Counted from the stretch's first letter, positions 1-8,964 are shown. The stretch is 64,000 nucleotides of DNA from Nocardioidaceae bacterium (GCA_009780515.1 WQZX01000005.1:30047-94046); one strand, 5' to 3'. Numbers and translations are program-made. Notes: generated by a model from the sequence alone, not told the origin.

Positions 1-21
1 TTCATCCCGGCCAAGGCCTAG
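1..21 (+). CDS. C-terminal tail of an upstream gene, possibly SufC
   Basis: The first 18 bases read in frame as FIPAKA followed by TAG at 19-21. Six codons are too few to identify a family. In actinobacteria the gene directly before sufS is usually sufC, the SUF ABC-type ATPase, so SufC is the best guess from position alone. The stop is followed immediately by a hairpin-forming repeat. Confidence 0.3.
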   Translation, partial: FIPAKA

Positions 22-55
22 GTCTCGAGCCGGTCGCTTCGCGACCTCCTCGACC
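21..55. repeat. REP-like hairpin repeat, copy A
   Basis: A 35-bp intergenic repeat starting at the last base of the preceding stop codon. It starts GGTCTCGAG, contains the perfect hairpin GGTCGC-TTC-GCGACC at 32-46, and ends CTCGACC. Related copies occur at 34111-34145 and 45108-45138 in the opposite orientation, both at gene 3' ends. The arms differ between copies but stay paired. A role in transcript ends is inferred. Confidence 0.7.
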
Positions 56-78
56 CACGAGTGAGAAAGGTGGTGCAG

Positions 79-1326
79 ATGAAGGGCTTGCTTCCGGAGC
101 TGGAGGTCATCCGCAAGGACTTCCCGATCCTCGAGCGGCGACTGGCGGGCGACGTGCCGCTGGTCTACCTGGACAGCGCGAACACCTCGCAGAAGCCGCA
201 GATCGTGATCGACACGATGGTCGACCACCTCGAGCGGCACAACGCGAACATCGCGCGCGCCATGCACCAGCTCGGCGCCGAGTCGACCGAGGCCTTCGAG
301 GCCGCCCGCGACAAGGTGGCGGCCTTTATCGGAGCACCCGACCGCGACGAGGTGATCTTCACCAAGAACGCCTCGGAGGCGCTCAACCTGGTGGCGAGCA
401 CGGTGCCGCTGCGCGAGGGCGACCGTGTGGTGATCACCGAGATGGAGCACCACTCCAACATCGTCCCGTGGCAGCTGGCGACCCAGCGCTCCGGCGCGGA
501 GCTGCGCTGGTTCGGGGTGACCGACGAGGGCCTGCTCGACACCTCGCACGTCGAGGAGCTGATCACCGAGCGCACCAAGGTCGTCTCGGTGACCTGGGTG
601 TCGAACATGCTCGGCACGATCAACCCGATCGCGGCACTCGCCAAGCGTGCCCACGCCGTCGGCGCGCTCCTGGTCGTCGACGCCTCGCAGGCCGCGCCGC
701 AGCTGCCCATCGACCTCGCGTCGATGCCCGCCGACGAGCGGCCCGACCTGCTCGCCTTCACCGGCCACAAGGTCGTCGGACCCACCGGCATCGGGGTGCT
801 GTGGGGCTCGCGTGAGGTGCTGGACTCGCTCCCGCCGTTCCTGGGCGGTGGCGAGATGATCGCGACGGTGAGCATGGAGCGGTCGACGTACGCGCCGATC
901 CCGCACAAGTTCGAGGCCGGCACCCCGCCGATCGTCGAGGCGGTCGGGCTGGGCGCGGCGGTCGAGTACCTCGGCCACATCGGCCTCGACGCGATCCACG
1001 CGCACGAGCAGGCCGTGACCGGCTACGCGCTCGACGGGCTGCGGAGCGTGAAGGGCCTCACGGTGCTCGGCCCGCTGGATCCGGCGCTGCGCGGGGGAGC
1101 GATCTCCTTCGAGCTCGAGGGCGTCCACCCGCACGACATCGCACAGGTGCTCGACAGCCGCGGCATCGCCGTCCGCGCCGGTCACCACTGCGCCAAGCCG
1201 GCACACGCCCGCTTCGGCGTACAGGCCTCCACGCGCATGTCGTCGTACCTCTACACGACGCCCGCGGAGATCGACGCCCTCGTCGAGGGTTTGGAATACA
1301 CGCGCTCGTACTTCAAGTTGGACTGA
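79..1326 (+). CDS. sufS: SufS-type cysteine desulfurase
   Basis: PLP-dependent class V aminotransferase-fold enzyme that removes sulfur from cysteine as a persulfide for iron-sulfur cluster assembly. The PLP lysine is in the TGHKVVGPTG stretch (about residue 231) and the persulfide cysteine is in RAGHHCAKP (about residue 371). Length is about 415 residues, normal for group II desulfurases. ATG at 79 is preferred over the upstream GTG at 61 because GAGAAAGG lies at normal distance before it. The stop overlaps the start of sufU by one base, which suggests translational coupling and direct sulfur transfer to SufU. Confidence 0.95.
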   Translation: MKGLLPELEVIRKDFPILERRLAGDVPLVYLDSANTSQKPQIVIDTMVDHLERHNANIARAMHQLGAESTEAFEAARDKVAAFIGAPDRDEVIFTKNASEALNLVASTVPLREGDRVVITEMEHHSNIVPWQLATQRSGAELRWFGVTDEGLLDTSHVEELITERTKVVSVTWVSNMLGTINPIAALAKRAHAVGALLVVDASQAAPQLPIDLASMPADERPDLLAFTGHKVVGPTGIGVLWGSREVLDSLPPFLGGGEMIATVSMERSTYAPIPHKFEAGTPPIVEAVGLGAAVEYLGHIGLDAIHAHEQAVTGYALDGLRSVKGLTVLGPLDPALRGGAISFELEGVHPHDIAQVLDSRGIAVRAGHHCAKPAHARFGVQASTRMSSYLYTTPAEIDALVEGLEYTRSYFKLD

Positions 1327-1787
1327 TGATGACTGCGACACCAGATCTGGATGCCCTCTACCAGGAGATCATCCTCGACCACTACAAGCACCCGCACGGC
1401 AAGGGGCTCCGCGACGAGTTCGAGGCCGAGGTGCACCACGTCAACCCGACCTGTGGCGACGAGATCACCCTGCGGGTTCACCTCGAGGACGGCGTGGTCG
1501 AGGACATCTCCTACGACTCGCTCGGCTGCTCGATCTCGCAGGCGTCCGCGTCGGTGCTCTACGACCTGCTCAAGGGCAAGAGCGTGGACGAGGCGATGGC
1601 GATCCACGCCAGCTTCCAGGAGCTGATGCAGGGCAAGGGTCAGCTCGAGCCGGACGAGGACGTCCTCGAGGACGGCATCGCCTTCGCCGGTGTCGCCAAG
1701 TTCCCCGCTCGCGTGAAGTGCGCACTACTCTCGTGGATGGCGTGGAAGGACGCGACCGCTCAATCCCTGGAGGGAAACGATGACTGA
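1326..1787 (+). CDS. sufU: SufU sulfur-transfer / Fe-S scaffold protein
   Basis: IscU/NifU-like protein that accepts sulfur from SufS through a zinc-bound site and passes it to the SUF assembly machinery. The three conserved cysteines are visible near residues 43 (NPTCGDE, with the adjacent Asp ligand), 68 (LGCSIS) and 132 (VKCALL). The 153-residue length and the insertion typical of SufU rather than IscU fit Gram-positive SUF systems. ATG at 1326 overlaps the sufS stop and a second ATG follows directly at 1329; either could be used. It overlaps the next gene by 8 bases, so sufS-sufU-sufT form one operon. Confidence 0.95.
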   Translation: MMTATPDLDALYQEIILDHYKHPHGKGLRDEFEAEVHHVNPTCGDEITLRVHLEDGVVEDISYDSLGCSISQASASVLYDLLKGKSVDEAMAIHASFQELMQGKGQLEPDEDVLEDGIAFAGVAKFPARVKCALLSWMAWKDATAQSLEGNDD

Positions 1788-2109
1788 GTCCACCGCCGGC
1801 GCCACCACCGTCGACGACGTCACCGAGGCGATGAAGGACGTCGTCGACCCCGAGCTCGGCATCAACGTCGTCGACCTCGGGCTCGTCTACGGCGTGCACG
1901 TCGACGAGGGGTCGAACGTCGTGCTCGACATGACGCTCACCTCGGCCGCCTGCCCGCTCACCGACGTGATCACCGACCAGACCGAGGCCGCCCTCGAGGG
2001 CATGGCCAACGACGTCGCGATCAACTGGGTCTGGATGCCGCCGTGGGGTCCCGACAAGATCACCCCCGACGGCCGCGAGCAGCTCCGCGCACTCGGTTTC
2101 AACGTCTGA
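1780..2109 (+). CDS. sufT: SufT-type DUF59/MIP18 iron-sulfur maturation protein
   Basis: A 109-residue MIP18/DUF59 family protein. Family members help load or traffic iron-sulfur clusters to target enzymes. The family pattern is present: VVDPELGINVVDLGL near the N-terminus, the reactive cysteine in SAACPLTD in the middle, and the VWMPPWGPDKI segment near the C-terminus. It overlaps the 3' end of sufU by 8 bases and is preceded by AGGGAAACG, so it is probably co-translated. The order sufS-sufU-sufT is the standard actinobacterial SUF arrangement. Confidence 0.88.
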   Translation: MTESTAGATTVDDVTEAMKDVVDPELGINVVDLGLVYGVHVDEGSNVVLDMTLTSAACPLTDVITDQTEAALEGMANDVAINWVWMPPWGPDKITPDGREQLRALGFNV

Positions 2110-2130
2110 TCCCTCGGGCATGCCCCCTGC

Positions 2131-2667
2131 ATGAGCTGGGAGCAGTACGACCGGCCGGTCGTCGTACCCGACGAGGCGGCGATCGCCCGCTACTGGGGCG
2201 ACCTCCGGGCGAGGATGAAGGCGACGTACGCCGCACCGCGGGCTACGACCTGGGGCACGGCCGAGGGCACGGGCTGGCACCCGTGGGTCGACGACCATCC
2301 CGAGACGGTCGCCTTCGGGACGACCCCCGAGGAGGTCGACGACGAGGTCGCGCTGCTCAGCGGCCGCGTGAAGACCGCGTGGTCGCGCCCGAAGGTGTTC
2401 TTCGACGGCATCGGCCCCGAGCGCACGGTGGGAGACATCGCGCTGGTGCTCGGTCGGGACGGCCGTCCGGCGCTCGCCGTGACCGTCGACGCGGTGAGCG
2501 TCGCCCGCTTCGGCGACGTGACCGAGGAGTACGCCGAGGCGGAGGCGCTCGGCGACTTCACGCTGGCCGACTGGCGGGCGGTCACCAACGCGCGGTTCGC
2601 TGCCGAGACCGGCCTCGAGCTGCGCGACGACGACCTGCTCTACCTGCTGCGGATCAGCGTGGTGTGA
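2131..2667 (+). CDS. ASCH-domain protein
   Basis: A 178-residue protein. Its C-terminal half has an ASCH-like pattern: a strand ending ALAVTVDAVSVARFGDVTEEYAEAEA, then GDFTLADWR, then an NARF helix. ASCH domains are PUA-like folds suspected of binding RNA; no reaction is established for this group. The N-terminal part (WEQYDRPVV, YWGDLRARM) is not assigned. It begins 21 bases after sufT and could be read from the same transcript. The gene ends 3 bases before the convergent SRPBCC gene. Family assignment is moderately sure; function is unknown. Confidence 0.65.
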   Translation: MSWEQYDRPVVVPDEAAIARYWGDLRARMKATYAAPRATTWGTAEGTGWHPWVDDHPETVAFGTTPEEVDDEVALLSGRVKTAWSRPKVFFDGIGPERTVGDIALVLGRDGRPALAVTVDAVSVARFGDVTEEYAEAEALGDFTLADWRAVTNARFAAETGLELRDDDLLYLLRISVV

Positions 2668-2670
2668 GCC

Positions 2671-3165
2671 TCAGCGGTACTTCGCGTCGGTGTAGGCGCG
2701 CAGCCTGCGCAGGAACCACCGGAACGCCAGGTCCGAGACCACACCGCTGATCGGCATGAGGTGGCGGCCCGGGCCGTCGACCGCCAACGCGAGGGTCCAG
2801 GTGAGTCGGCAGCCCTCGGCGGTCGGCTCGACGTCGTACCTCTCGGCGAATGCGCTGATCGACCGCTCCGACGCCTCGTTGAACCGGAAGGCCATCTGCG
2901 TGTGCGGCTCCCACACGAGGAACTCCTCGCTGCCGACCAGGCCGCCGAGCATCCGGACCGTGCGGGTCGTGCCGACGACCGGCGGCAGGGGAGAGGTCCA
3001 CTCGACGTGGCGGATGACCTTGGCCCAGCGCGGCCACGCGTTGGCGTCGGCGAACACGTCGAAGAGCTGCTCCGGGGTGATCCGGAGGTCCACCGAGTTG
3101 CTGTAGCGGTGCTTCGCGGTGTCCACGAACTCCACGCCGACCTTCTCGCACTGGTGCATCGCCAT
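2671..3165 (-). CDS. SRPBCC (START-like) lipid-binding family protein
   Basis: A 164-residue SRPBCC/polyketide-cyclase-like protein. It has the START-fold features: an N-terminal helix-grip start (VDLRITPEQLFDVFADANAWPRWAK), several strands in the middle, and a long C-terminal helix (DLAFRWFLRRLRAYTDAKYR). Such proteins bind hydrophobic ligands in a cavity; the ligand here is unknown. ATG at 3165 has a TAGTCT hexamer six bases upstream and no Shine-Dalgarno, so the mRNA is probably leaderless. That hexamer overlaps a KstR-like palindrome, which hints at control by a lipid- or steroid-responsive TetR regulator. Confidence 0.78.
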   Translation of the reverse strand: MAMHQCEKVGVEFVDTAKHRYSNSVDLRITPEQLFDVFADANAWPRWAKVIRHVEWTSPLPPVVGTTRTVRMLGGLVGSEEFLVWEPHTQMAFRFNEASERSISAFAERYDVEPTAEGCRLTWTLALAVDGPGRHLMPISGVVSDLAFRWFLRRLRAYTDAKYR

Positions 3166-3171
3166 GGCCTC

Positions 3172-3189
3172 AGACTAGAACACGTTCTT
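3172..3189 (-). promoter_or_regulatory. Leaderless promoter overlapped by a KstR-like operator
   Basis: On the minus strand TAGTCT (3172-3177) lies six bases before the SRPBCC start codon and serves as a likely -10. The + strand sequence TAGAACACGTTCTT at 3176-3189 overlaps it. It fits the KstR pattern TnnAACnnGTTnnA except at its last base. KstR is the TetR-type repressor of sterol catabolism genes in actinobacteria. A bound repressor here would block RNA polymerase. The match is by eye and the regulator is not in this window. Confidence 0.42.
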
Positions 3190-3239
3190 GTTCGACGGCG
3201 TTCGGGCGGGAGTAGGCGCGTGAGCACTACCGTGGCACC

Positions 3240-4160
3240 GTGACCGACCCGGCAGTGATCGAGATCAGTGGTCTGGTGAAGACCTTCGGTGCGTTCCGGG
3301 CGCTCGACGGCCTGGACCTGGCTGTCGCGCCCGGTGAGGTGCACGGCTTCCTCGGCCCGAACGGGGCCGGCAAGTCGACGACCATCCGGATCCTGCTCGG
3401 ACTGCTCCGCAAGGACGCCGGCACGGTCCGGCTGCTCGGCGGCGACCCGTGGACCGACGCCGCCGCGCTGCACCGGCGCCTGGCGTACGTCCCGGGCGAC
3501 GTGAGCCTGTGGCCGAACCTGTCCGGCGGCGAGATCGTGGACCTCCTGATCCGCATGCGCGGCGCCGATCCTCGGACGAGCAGACGCGACGAGATGGTCG
3601 AGCGGTTCGGGCTGGACACCACCAAGAAGGGCCGTGCCTACTCCAAGGGCAACCGGCAGAAGGTAGCGCTCGTCGCGGCGTTCGCGACCGACCCCGAGCT
3701 GTTGCTGCTCGACGAGCCGACGTCCGGGCTCGACCCGCTGATGGAGAAGGAGTTCAACGACTGCGTGGCCGAGCACACCGGCCGGGGTTCGACGGTCCTG
3801 CTGTCGAGCCACATCCTCAGCGAGGTCGAGCGTCTCGCGGACCGGGTGACGATCATCCGCGAGGGCCGTGTCGTCGAGACCGGCACGCTGCGCGACCTTC
3901 GCCACCTCCATCGCAGCAAGGTCGTCGCGATGGTCTCGGGTCCGGCGCCGGACCTGTCGCCGCTTCCCGGTGTGTACGACGCCGCCGTCGTGACCGGCGA
4001 CGGCGGCACCCAGGTCACCTGCTCGGTCGAGCCCGAGGCGCTCGGCGAGGTGCTCAAGGCCCTCGGGGACGCGGGCATCGAGTCGCTGACGAGCACCCCG
4101 CCCAGCCTCGAGGAGCTCTTCCTCGACGCCTACCGGGGCGAGCAGGACGTGCCGCGATGA
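3240..4160 (+). CDS. ABC transporter ATP-binding protein
   Basis: A 306-residue ATPase of a drug/antibiotic-type ABC exporter. Walker [10 protein letters not shown] is at about residues 39-47, Walker B with [12 protein letters not shown] near 157-168 and the switch histidine in LSSHILSE. The signature motif is the variant YSKGNRQK rather than LSGGQ. The GTG start at 3240 is preceded six bases upstream by TACCGT, so the transcript may be leaderless. It overlaps the permease gene by 4 bases (ATGA), so the two form one exporter. The substrate cannot be told from the sequence. Confidence 0.92.
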   Translation: MTDPAVIEISGLVKTFGAFRALDGLDLAVAPGEVHGFLGPNGAGKSTTIRILLGLLRKDAGTVRLLGGDPWTDAAALHRRLAYVPGDVSLWPNLSGGEIVDLLIRMRGADPRTSRRDEMVERFGLDTTKKGRAYSKGNRQKVALVAAFATDPELLLLDEPTSGLDPLMEKEFNDCVAEHTGRGSTVLLSSHILSEVERLADRVTIIREGRVVETGTLRDLRHLHRSKVVAMVSGPAPDLSPLPGVYDAAVVTGDGGTQVTCSVEPEALGEVLKALGDAGIESLTSTPPSLEELFLDAYRGEQDVPR

Positions 4161-5716
4161 GCACGCTGACCGGCACCGGGCTGCTGGTGCGGCTCGACCT
4201 GCGCCGCGACCGGATCCTCGCGCCGGTGTGGATCGCGGTGCTGCTGATGATGACGATCGCGTCGGCGGCCGCGACTCCGAGCCTGTACAAGACCCAGGCC
4301 GAGCTGGTCCGGGCGGCGGACGCCATCAACAGCAGCCCCGCGATCGTCGCGCTCTACGGCCCGATCCTCGACCCCACGAGCAAAGGGGAGGTGGCCATGA
4401 CGAAGATGACGGTGCTCTACGCGCTCTTCGCGGCCGTCTTCTTCGTGGTCGTGGTCCGTCGCCACACCCGGGTCGAGGAGGAGAGCGGCCGCACCGAGCT
4501 GGTCGGAGGCACGGCGGTCGGCCGTGACGCACCGCTGGCCGCCGCGATCCTGTCCGCGCTGGTCTGGGCGGTCGTCCTCGCCGTACTGGTGGCGCTGGGC
4601 AACATCGCCTCAGGCCTCGACTCCGTCGGCTCGATCGCGTTCGGCCTGATGTGGCTCGGGGTGGCCCTCGTCGCCATCGGCATCGGCGCGGTGACCGCGC
4701 AGGTCGCGGCGAGCGCCCGCACCTGCGCGTCCTGGGCGGCCGCGATCCTCGGCCTGCTCTACGTCCTGCGTGCCGCCGGCGACACCGGCCCGACCTGGCT
4801 GAGCTGGTGCAGCCCGTTCGGCTGGAACACCCAGCTCCGGGCCTGGTCCGGTCCACGCTGGTGGCTGCTGCTCGCGTACGTCGCCGTCGCCGCGGCTCTG
4901 GTGGCCGCGGCGATCGTTCTGCGCGCCCGCCGGGACCTCGGGTCGGGATTGATCGCGGCGCGGCCCGGTCCGGCGTACGGCTCGGCGCGGCTGGACGGTG
5001 CCCTCGCCCTCGTGGTCAAGCTGCACGCGACGCCGTTGGTGCTCTGGACCCTCGCGCTGGCCGTCATGGGCGTGCTGTTCGGCGCGATCACGCCGACGCT
5101 GAACGACTTCCTGGACACGGTGGCCGCCCAACAGATGCTCGACAAGCTCGGCGGCGCGCTGATCGCCGCGATCTTGTCGGTCATCGCGATCCTGATCGGA
5201 TACTTCGCGTCGACGGTGTTCTCCCATGCGTCGCGCGACGAGGCCGAGGGCCGGGCCGAGCTCGTGCTCGCGACCGCCACGTCGCGCACCCGCTGGGCCG
5301 GTGCGTACGCCGCCCTCGGCCTGGCCGGCGTCGTCTGGCTGCTGGCCGTCACCGGGGTCGGCCTCTGGATCGGGTACGCCGTCGCCGACGGCCCCGGCAT
5401 CGGCAACCTGGTCGTCGCCGCGCTCGCCTGGGCGCCCGCGGTGTGGGTCGTCGCGGCGCTGGGGCTGCTCTCTCTCGCGCTGCGCCCCTCGCTCGCGGCG
5501 CTCGTCTGGGTCTGGCCGGCGATCTTCTTCGTGTTCACGACCGTCGCGGAGCTGTTCGAGGCGCCCGGCTGGCTGCTCGGCATCTCGCCGTACCGTCACG
5601 TCCCGCAGCTGCCCGCCGACTCCTGGTCGTGGCCGGCCGAGCTCGGCCTGACCGCAGTGGCCGCGGTCGTCCTTGTTGCCGCGTGGTGGCGCTTCCAGCG
5701 GCGCGATCTCGGCTAG
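4157..5716 (+). CDS. ABC-2 type exporter permease
   Basis: A 519-residue polytopic membrane protein with about twelve hydrophobic segments arranged as two similar halves; examples are [16 protein letters not shown] near the N-terminus and [20 protein letters not shown] at the start of the second half. Each half contains the EG(R)xEL element seen in permeases annotated as exporters of polyketide antibiotics (EESGRTELV and EAEGRAELV). The ATG at 4157 overlaps the ATPase stop. Together they should form an efflux transporter in the plasma membrane. No regulator gene is adjacent. Confidence 0.88.
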   Translation: MSTLTGTGLLVRLDLRRDRILAPVWIAVLLMMTIASAAATPSLYKTQAELVRAADAINSSPAIVALYGPILDPTSKGEVAMTKMTVLYALFAAVFFVVVVRRHTRVEEESGRTELVGGTAVGRDAPLAAAILSALVWAVVLAVLVALGNIASGLDSVGSIAFGLMWLGVALVAIGIGAVTAQVAASARTCASWAAAILGLLYVLRAAGDTGPTWLSWCSPFGWNTQLRAWSGPRWWLLLAYVAVAAALVAAAIVLRARRDLGSGLIAARPGPAYGSARLDGALALVVKLHATPLVLWTLALAVMGVLFGAITPTLNDFLDTVAAQQMLDKLGGALIAAILSVIAILIGYFASTVFSHASRDEAEGRAELVLATATSRTRWAGAYAALGLAGVVWLLAVTGVGLWIGYAVADGPGIGNLVVAALAWAPAVWVVAALGLLSLALRPSLAALVWVWPAIFFVFTTVAELFEAPGWLLGISPYRHVPQLPADSWSWPAELGLTAVAAVVLVAAWWRFQRRDLG

Positions 5717-5746
5717 TGGGTTCTCGTTATAGATATTCGTTGCAAA

Positions 5747-6229
5747 ATGACTAGAATGAGATACATGCCAGCACGAAGCCCGGAGGTCGGTACCAGCCAG
5801 CAGGACGCGCTCCAGCGGCTCGGCGCGCGCATCAAGGACCGCCGTCGCCAGCTCGGCCTCTCGGCCGCGACCTGCGCCGAGGCGGCCGGTCTCTCGCGGG
5901 TCACCCTGCATCGCATCGAGGCCGGCAACGCGTCGGTGACGATCGGCGCGTACCTGAACGTGATCACGGCGCTCGGGCTCACGCTGACCATCCCGATCGT
6001 GGACGACCCGGCAGGTGACGGCGTCCGCACCGTGCGCGTCGGCGACTATCCCGGGCTGCGCTCGCTCGCATGGCAGACCGGCGCGGGCACCGAGATCACC
6101 GAGACGGAGGCGCTCAACCTCTACGAGCGCGGCTGGCGGCACCTCGATCGGAGCGTCCTGGACGACGACGAGAGGCTCTTCATCCAGCACCTCGCCGACG
6201 TCTACAGCCACGGGAAGCTCCTTGTTTAG
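5747..6229 (+). CDS. XRE-family HTH regulator, candidate antitoxin
   Basis: A 160-residue protein. A Cro/C1-type helix-turn-helix occupies about residues 24-75 (RIKDRRRQLGLSAATCAEAAGLSRVTLHRIEAGN), followed by an unassigned C-terminal domain ending in YERGWRHLDRSVLDDDERLFIQHLAD. In-frame ATGs at 5747, 5756 and 5765 are all possible starts. The upstream 30 bases are AT-rich, unlike the surroundings, and include TATAGATAT as a likely -10. It overlaps the nucleotidyltransferase gene by 8 bases. The arrangement suggests a self-regulated toxin-antitoxin operon with this protein as repressor or antitoxin. Confidence 0.85.
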   Translation: MTRMRYMPARSPEVGTSQQDALQRLGARIKDRRRQLGLSAATCAEAAGLSRVTLHRIEAGNASVTIGAYLNVITALGLTLTIPIVDDPAGDGVRTVRVGDYPGLRSLAWQTGAGTEITETEALNLYERGWRHLDRSVLDDDERLFIQHLADVYSHGKLLV

Positions 6230-6926
6230 GCGGCCGCACCACCAGCGGATCGGGCGGCTCCTCGAAGGTCTCGACGCGGACCTGCTGGCCGCTCATCACT
6301 GCTGGTTCGGCGGCGGCACCGCGATCGTGCTGGAACATGACGAGTACCGCGAGTCGGTCGACGTCGACTTCCTCGTCTCGGACCTGTCGGGCTATCGACA
6401 GCTCCGGGATGTCGTGCGCAAGGACGGCTTCGTGGGCCTCGCCACCAAGGATGTGGAGGTCGCTCGGCAGCCGACCGCGGACAAGTACGGCATCCGCGGT
6501 CTGCTGGTCGTCGACGGCACACGGATCAAGGTCGAGATCCTGCACGAGGGTCGCATCGCGCTCGACGTACCGGGCCCGGAGCGCGCCATCTGCGGCGTAC
6601 GCACGCTGGCGCCGATCGACCAGGTCGCCAGCAAGCTGCTGGCGAACGACGACCGCTGGGCCGACACGAGTGTGTTCAGCCGTGACCTCATCGATCTCGC
6701 CATGATGTGTCCAGACGGCATGGCGCTGGATGGTGGAGTGGCCAAGGCGGTCGAGGCCTACGGCAGCTCGGTCAGGGAGAGTCTCGACGCCGCCGTCGGC
6801 CGGTTCCGTGACCGCCCGCACCTTCTCGACAGCTGCATCGAGGCGCTGTCGATCGACGCACCGCGGGCTGCGGTCTGGCGCGACATCCGTGAGGTGGCTG
6901 ATCGCGTCTCCGCGATCCTCGGCTGA
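6222..6926 (+). CDS. AbiEii-like nucleotidyltransferase, candidate toxin
   Basis: A 234-residue protein of the nucleotidyltransferase superfamily related to AbiEii/AbiGii type IV toxins. The active-site pattern is clear: FGGGTAIVLEHDEYR followed by SVDVDFLV, giving the GG...DxDF metal-binding carboxylates; a downstream KVEIL strand probably holds the third. Start is placed at TTG 6222, inside the end of the XRE gene, because GGGAAG lies six bases upstream and homology begins just after it. AbiEii normally pairs with the winged-helix AbiEi; pairing with an XRE protein is different. Function as a toxin is inferred. Confidence 0.75.
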   Translation: MFRRPHHQRIGRLLEGLDADLLAAHHCWFGGGTAIVLEHDEYRESVDVDFLVSDLSGYRQLRDVVRKDGFVGLATKDVEVARQPTADKYGIRGLLVVDGTRIKVEILHEGRIALDVPGPERAICGVRTLAPIDQVASKLLANDDRWADTSVFSRDLIDLAMMCPDGMALDGGVAKAVEAYGSSVRESLDAAVGRFRDRPHLLDSCIEALSIDAPRAAVWRDIREVADRVSAILG

Positions 6927-6946
6927 ACGTGCGCTAGTTTCCGAGC

Positions 6947-7849
6947 ATGTGGCAGCCCGAGCCCGAGTGGGTGGCGCTCCCCGGTGGCACCGGGACGTCC
7001 ACCGTCGGTCTGTGGCGTGCGGCGCTCGGCGACCGGCCGGTGGTGATCAAGCGGCTGGCGGCGCCGCTGCCCGGCGACCCGGTCGAGCTGGGGGAGCCGG
7101 ACCAGGTCGGCTACTGGCGTCGTGAGGCGGACGTGCTGCTCACGGGCCTGACCGCGACCACGCCGGGCCTGCGCGCGGGCGCGGCCTCGGTGGAGGAGGA
7201 CCACGAGGGCATCACGATCGTGCGGGACTGGGTCGAGGACGCCGCGTCGAGCGGTCTGTTCCTGGCGATGGCGCTCGGGCGCTTCGCGGGCGCGGACGTC
7301 CCCAGGCCGCGCTTCCTCGCCCGTCACCTGCTGCGCGACCGCGTCGCCCGGGTCGATCGCGCGGGCGGCTGGCCCACCCTCGCCCGTACGACGGTCGCAG
7401 ACGTCGCCGACCACCTGTGGCGCCAGCGCGAGCGACTGCTCGACCTGGTCGAGGCGCTTCCCCAGGTCCCGCAGCACGGCGACCCGACGGCGGCGAACCT
7501 CCCCGGCCGCGAGGGCGACGACGCGACCGCGATCGACTGGGGCACGCTCGGCACCGGGCCGGTCGGGGGCGACCTCGGCTACCTCTCGCTGTCGGCGCGC
7601 GAGGAGGTCGAGCCGCTGCTCGACGCCTACCTCCTCGGCCTGCCGGCCGGGTTCGACCGTGACGACGTCGTCCTCGGTGCGCAGGTCGTCGCGGTCTACA
7701 CGGCCCTGTCTCGGGCGGAGTGGGCGCTCGCCCGCGTCGCGGGCGGCCAGGGCGCGCTCGCGTCGAAGTACCGCCATCCGGCGGTCGCCCCGCACCTGCG
7801 GGCGCTCCAGCGCACGTTCCCGATGATGGAGGAGCTGCTCAGGCTCTGA
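6947..7849 (+). CDS. Aminoglycoside-phosphotransferase-fold kinase-like protein
   Basis: A 300-residue APH/choline-kinase-fold protein. The N-lobe lysine lies in RPVVIKRLAAPL and the catalytic loop reads QHGDPTAANLPG, followed by the metal-binding DW in TAIDWGTLGTGP. This matches the HGDxxxxN...D pattern of the superfamily. The substrate is unknown; these genes are often annotated as resistance enzymes without evidence. TAGTTT six bases before the ATG suggests a leaderless transcript. It converges on the zinc peptidase gene, and a small hairpin (CCTGCG-GT-CGCAGG, 7854-7867) lies in the 18-base gap. Confidence 0.78.
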   Translation: MWQPEPEWVALPGGTGTSTVGLWRAALGDRPVVIKRLAAPLPGDPVELGEPDQVGYWRREADVLLTGLTATTPGLRAGAASVEEDHEGITIVRDWVEDAASSGLFLAMALGRFAGADVPRPRFLARHLLRDRVARVDRAGGWPTLARTTVADVADHLWRQRERLLDLVEALPQVPQHGDPTAANLPGREGDDATAIDWGTLGTGPVGGDLGYLSLSAREEVEPLLDAYLLGLPAGFDRDDVVLGAQVVAVYTALSRAEWALARVAGGQGALASKYRHPAVAPHLRALQRTFPMMEELLRL

Positions 7850-7867
7850 CCGGCCTGCGGTCGCAGG

Positions 7868-8869
7868 TCAGCCGACCGACGCCGGGTCGCTCAGGTTCCG
7901 TGCGCCGAACGTGTCGCACCTGCCGAGGTCGCCGGAGGTGTCGCCGTAGCCGGTGCTGAACCACGCCATCCGCTGCTGCGAGGTGCCGTGGGTGAAGGAG
8001 CCCTGGTCGACGCTGCCGCTCATCCGCTTCTGGATGTAGTCGTCACCGACCTCGCCCGCGGCCGTGACGGCCTGCTGGACGTCGCCGCGCGTGATGGAGT
8101 CGAAGATGTCGACGCCGGAGGAGTCCTTGGTGTCGGACGCGGCGTTGGCCCACATGCCGGCGTAGCAGTCGGCCTGCAGCTCCAGGCGCACCGAGTCGCT
8201 GTCCGGGCCCTGCCGGGTGTGGACCTTGCTCATCGTGCCGAGGAGGTCCTGGATGTGGTGGCCGTACTCGTGGGCGACGACGTAGGCACGCACGAAGCCG
8301 GTCGGGTCGATCCCGAGCTGCCGCGCGACGGTGCTGTAGAACGCCTCGTCGAGGTAGATGTCGCCGTCGCCGGAGCAGTAGAACGGGCCGACGTCGGTGG
8401 TCGCGCTGCCGCAGCCGCCGGTCTGGACCTGCCCCTCGAACGTGACCACGGCCTTCTCCGGCGAGAAGCTCGTGCCCTCCGCCCGGAGCCGGCGCGCGAG
8501 GTCCGGCTGCTTGGACCAGTAGTCGTAGAGGGAGTTCTCGTAGGCCACCAGGCTGCACGGGATCTGCACCCTCGGGTTGGAGGAGTTGGCGTCCGCGCCG
8601 GTCCTGCACTGCGAGTAGTCGGCGGAGTAGCCGCCCTGGGTCGCGAGCCGCGCCGACGTCAGCTGCGATCCGCCGCCGCTGCTGCTGCCGAGCACCTGGA
8701 TGAGGACGTAGACGACCACCACGATGACGCCGACGACACCACCGCCACCCGCGATGTGCGGGACGCCGATGCCGCCCCCGCCGATGCCGCCGCCGCGGCC
8801 TCCACCGCCACCGCCGACCTCGCGCATGCGGGACGTGTCGAGCCGAGCCTTCGGGTTGAACCGCACCAT
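7868..8869 (-). CDS. Membrane-anchored neutral zinc metallopeptidase (YpfJ family)
   Basis: A 333-residue member of the putative neutral zinc metallopeptidase family. A glycine-rich N-terminus is followed by one membrane segment at about residues 42-60 and an extracytoplasmic domain. The zinc site is AHEYGHH (His200, Glu201, His204), with a later acidic ligand expected in LELQADCYAGMWA. Four or more cysteines lie outside the membrane and could form disulfides. The family is widespread in bacteria and its substrates are not known. Start is the ATG giving MVRFNPKARLD, the usual N-terminus of the family. Confidence 0.88.
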   Translation of the reverse strand: MVRFNPKARLDTSRMREVGGGGGGRGGGIGGGGIGVPHIAGGGGVVGVIVVVVYVLIQVLGSSSGGGSQLTSARLATQGGYSADYSQCRTGADANSSNPRVQIPCSLVAYENSLYDYWSKQPDLARRLRAEGTSFSPEKAVVTFEGQVQTGGCGSATTDVGPFYCSGDGDIYLDEAFYSTVARQLGIDPTGFVRAYVVAHEYGHHIQDLLGTMSKVHTRQGPDSDSVRLELQADCYAGMWANAASDTKDSSGVDIFDSITRGDVQQAVTAAGEVGDDYIQKRMSGSVDQGSFTHGTSQQRMAWFSTGYGDTSGDLGRCDTFGARNLSDPASVG

Positions 8870-8964
8870 GGGTCGGGATCGTAGGGCACGACGACGGCTG
8901 CGAGGTGTACGCCGGGTGCGCGGATGTGTGTCGAGCCGTGCCGGCGTGGGACCATGGTGCGGTC

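Noticed and set aside
6015..6221. Long N-terminal extension of the AbiEii-like protein
   Set aside because: This part lies within the XRE gene in another frame and has shadow-frame composition; a TTG with a good ribosome site at 6222 marks the start.
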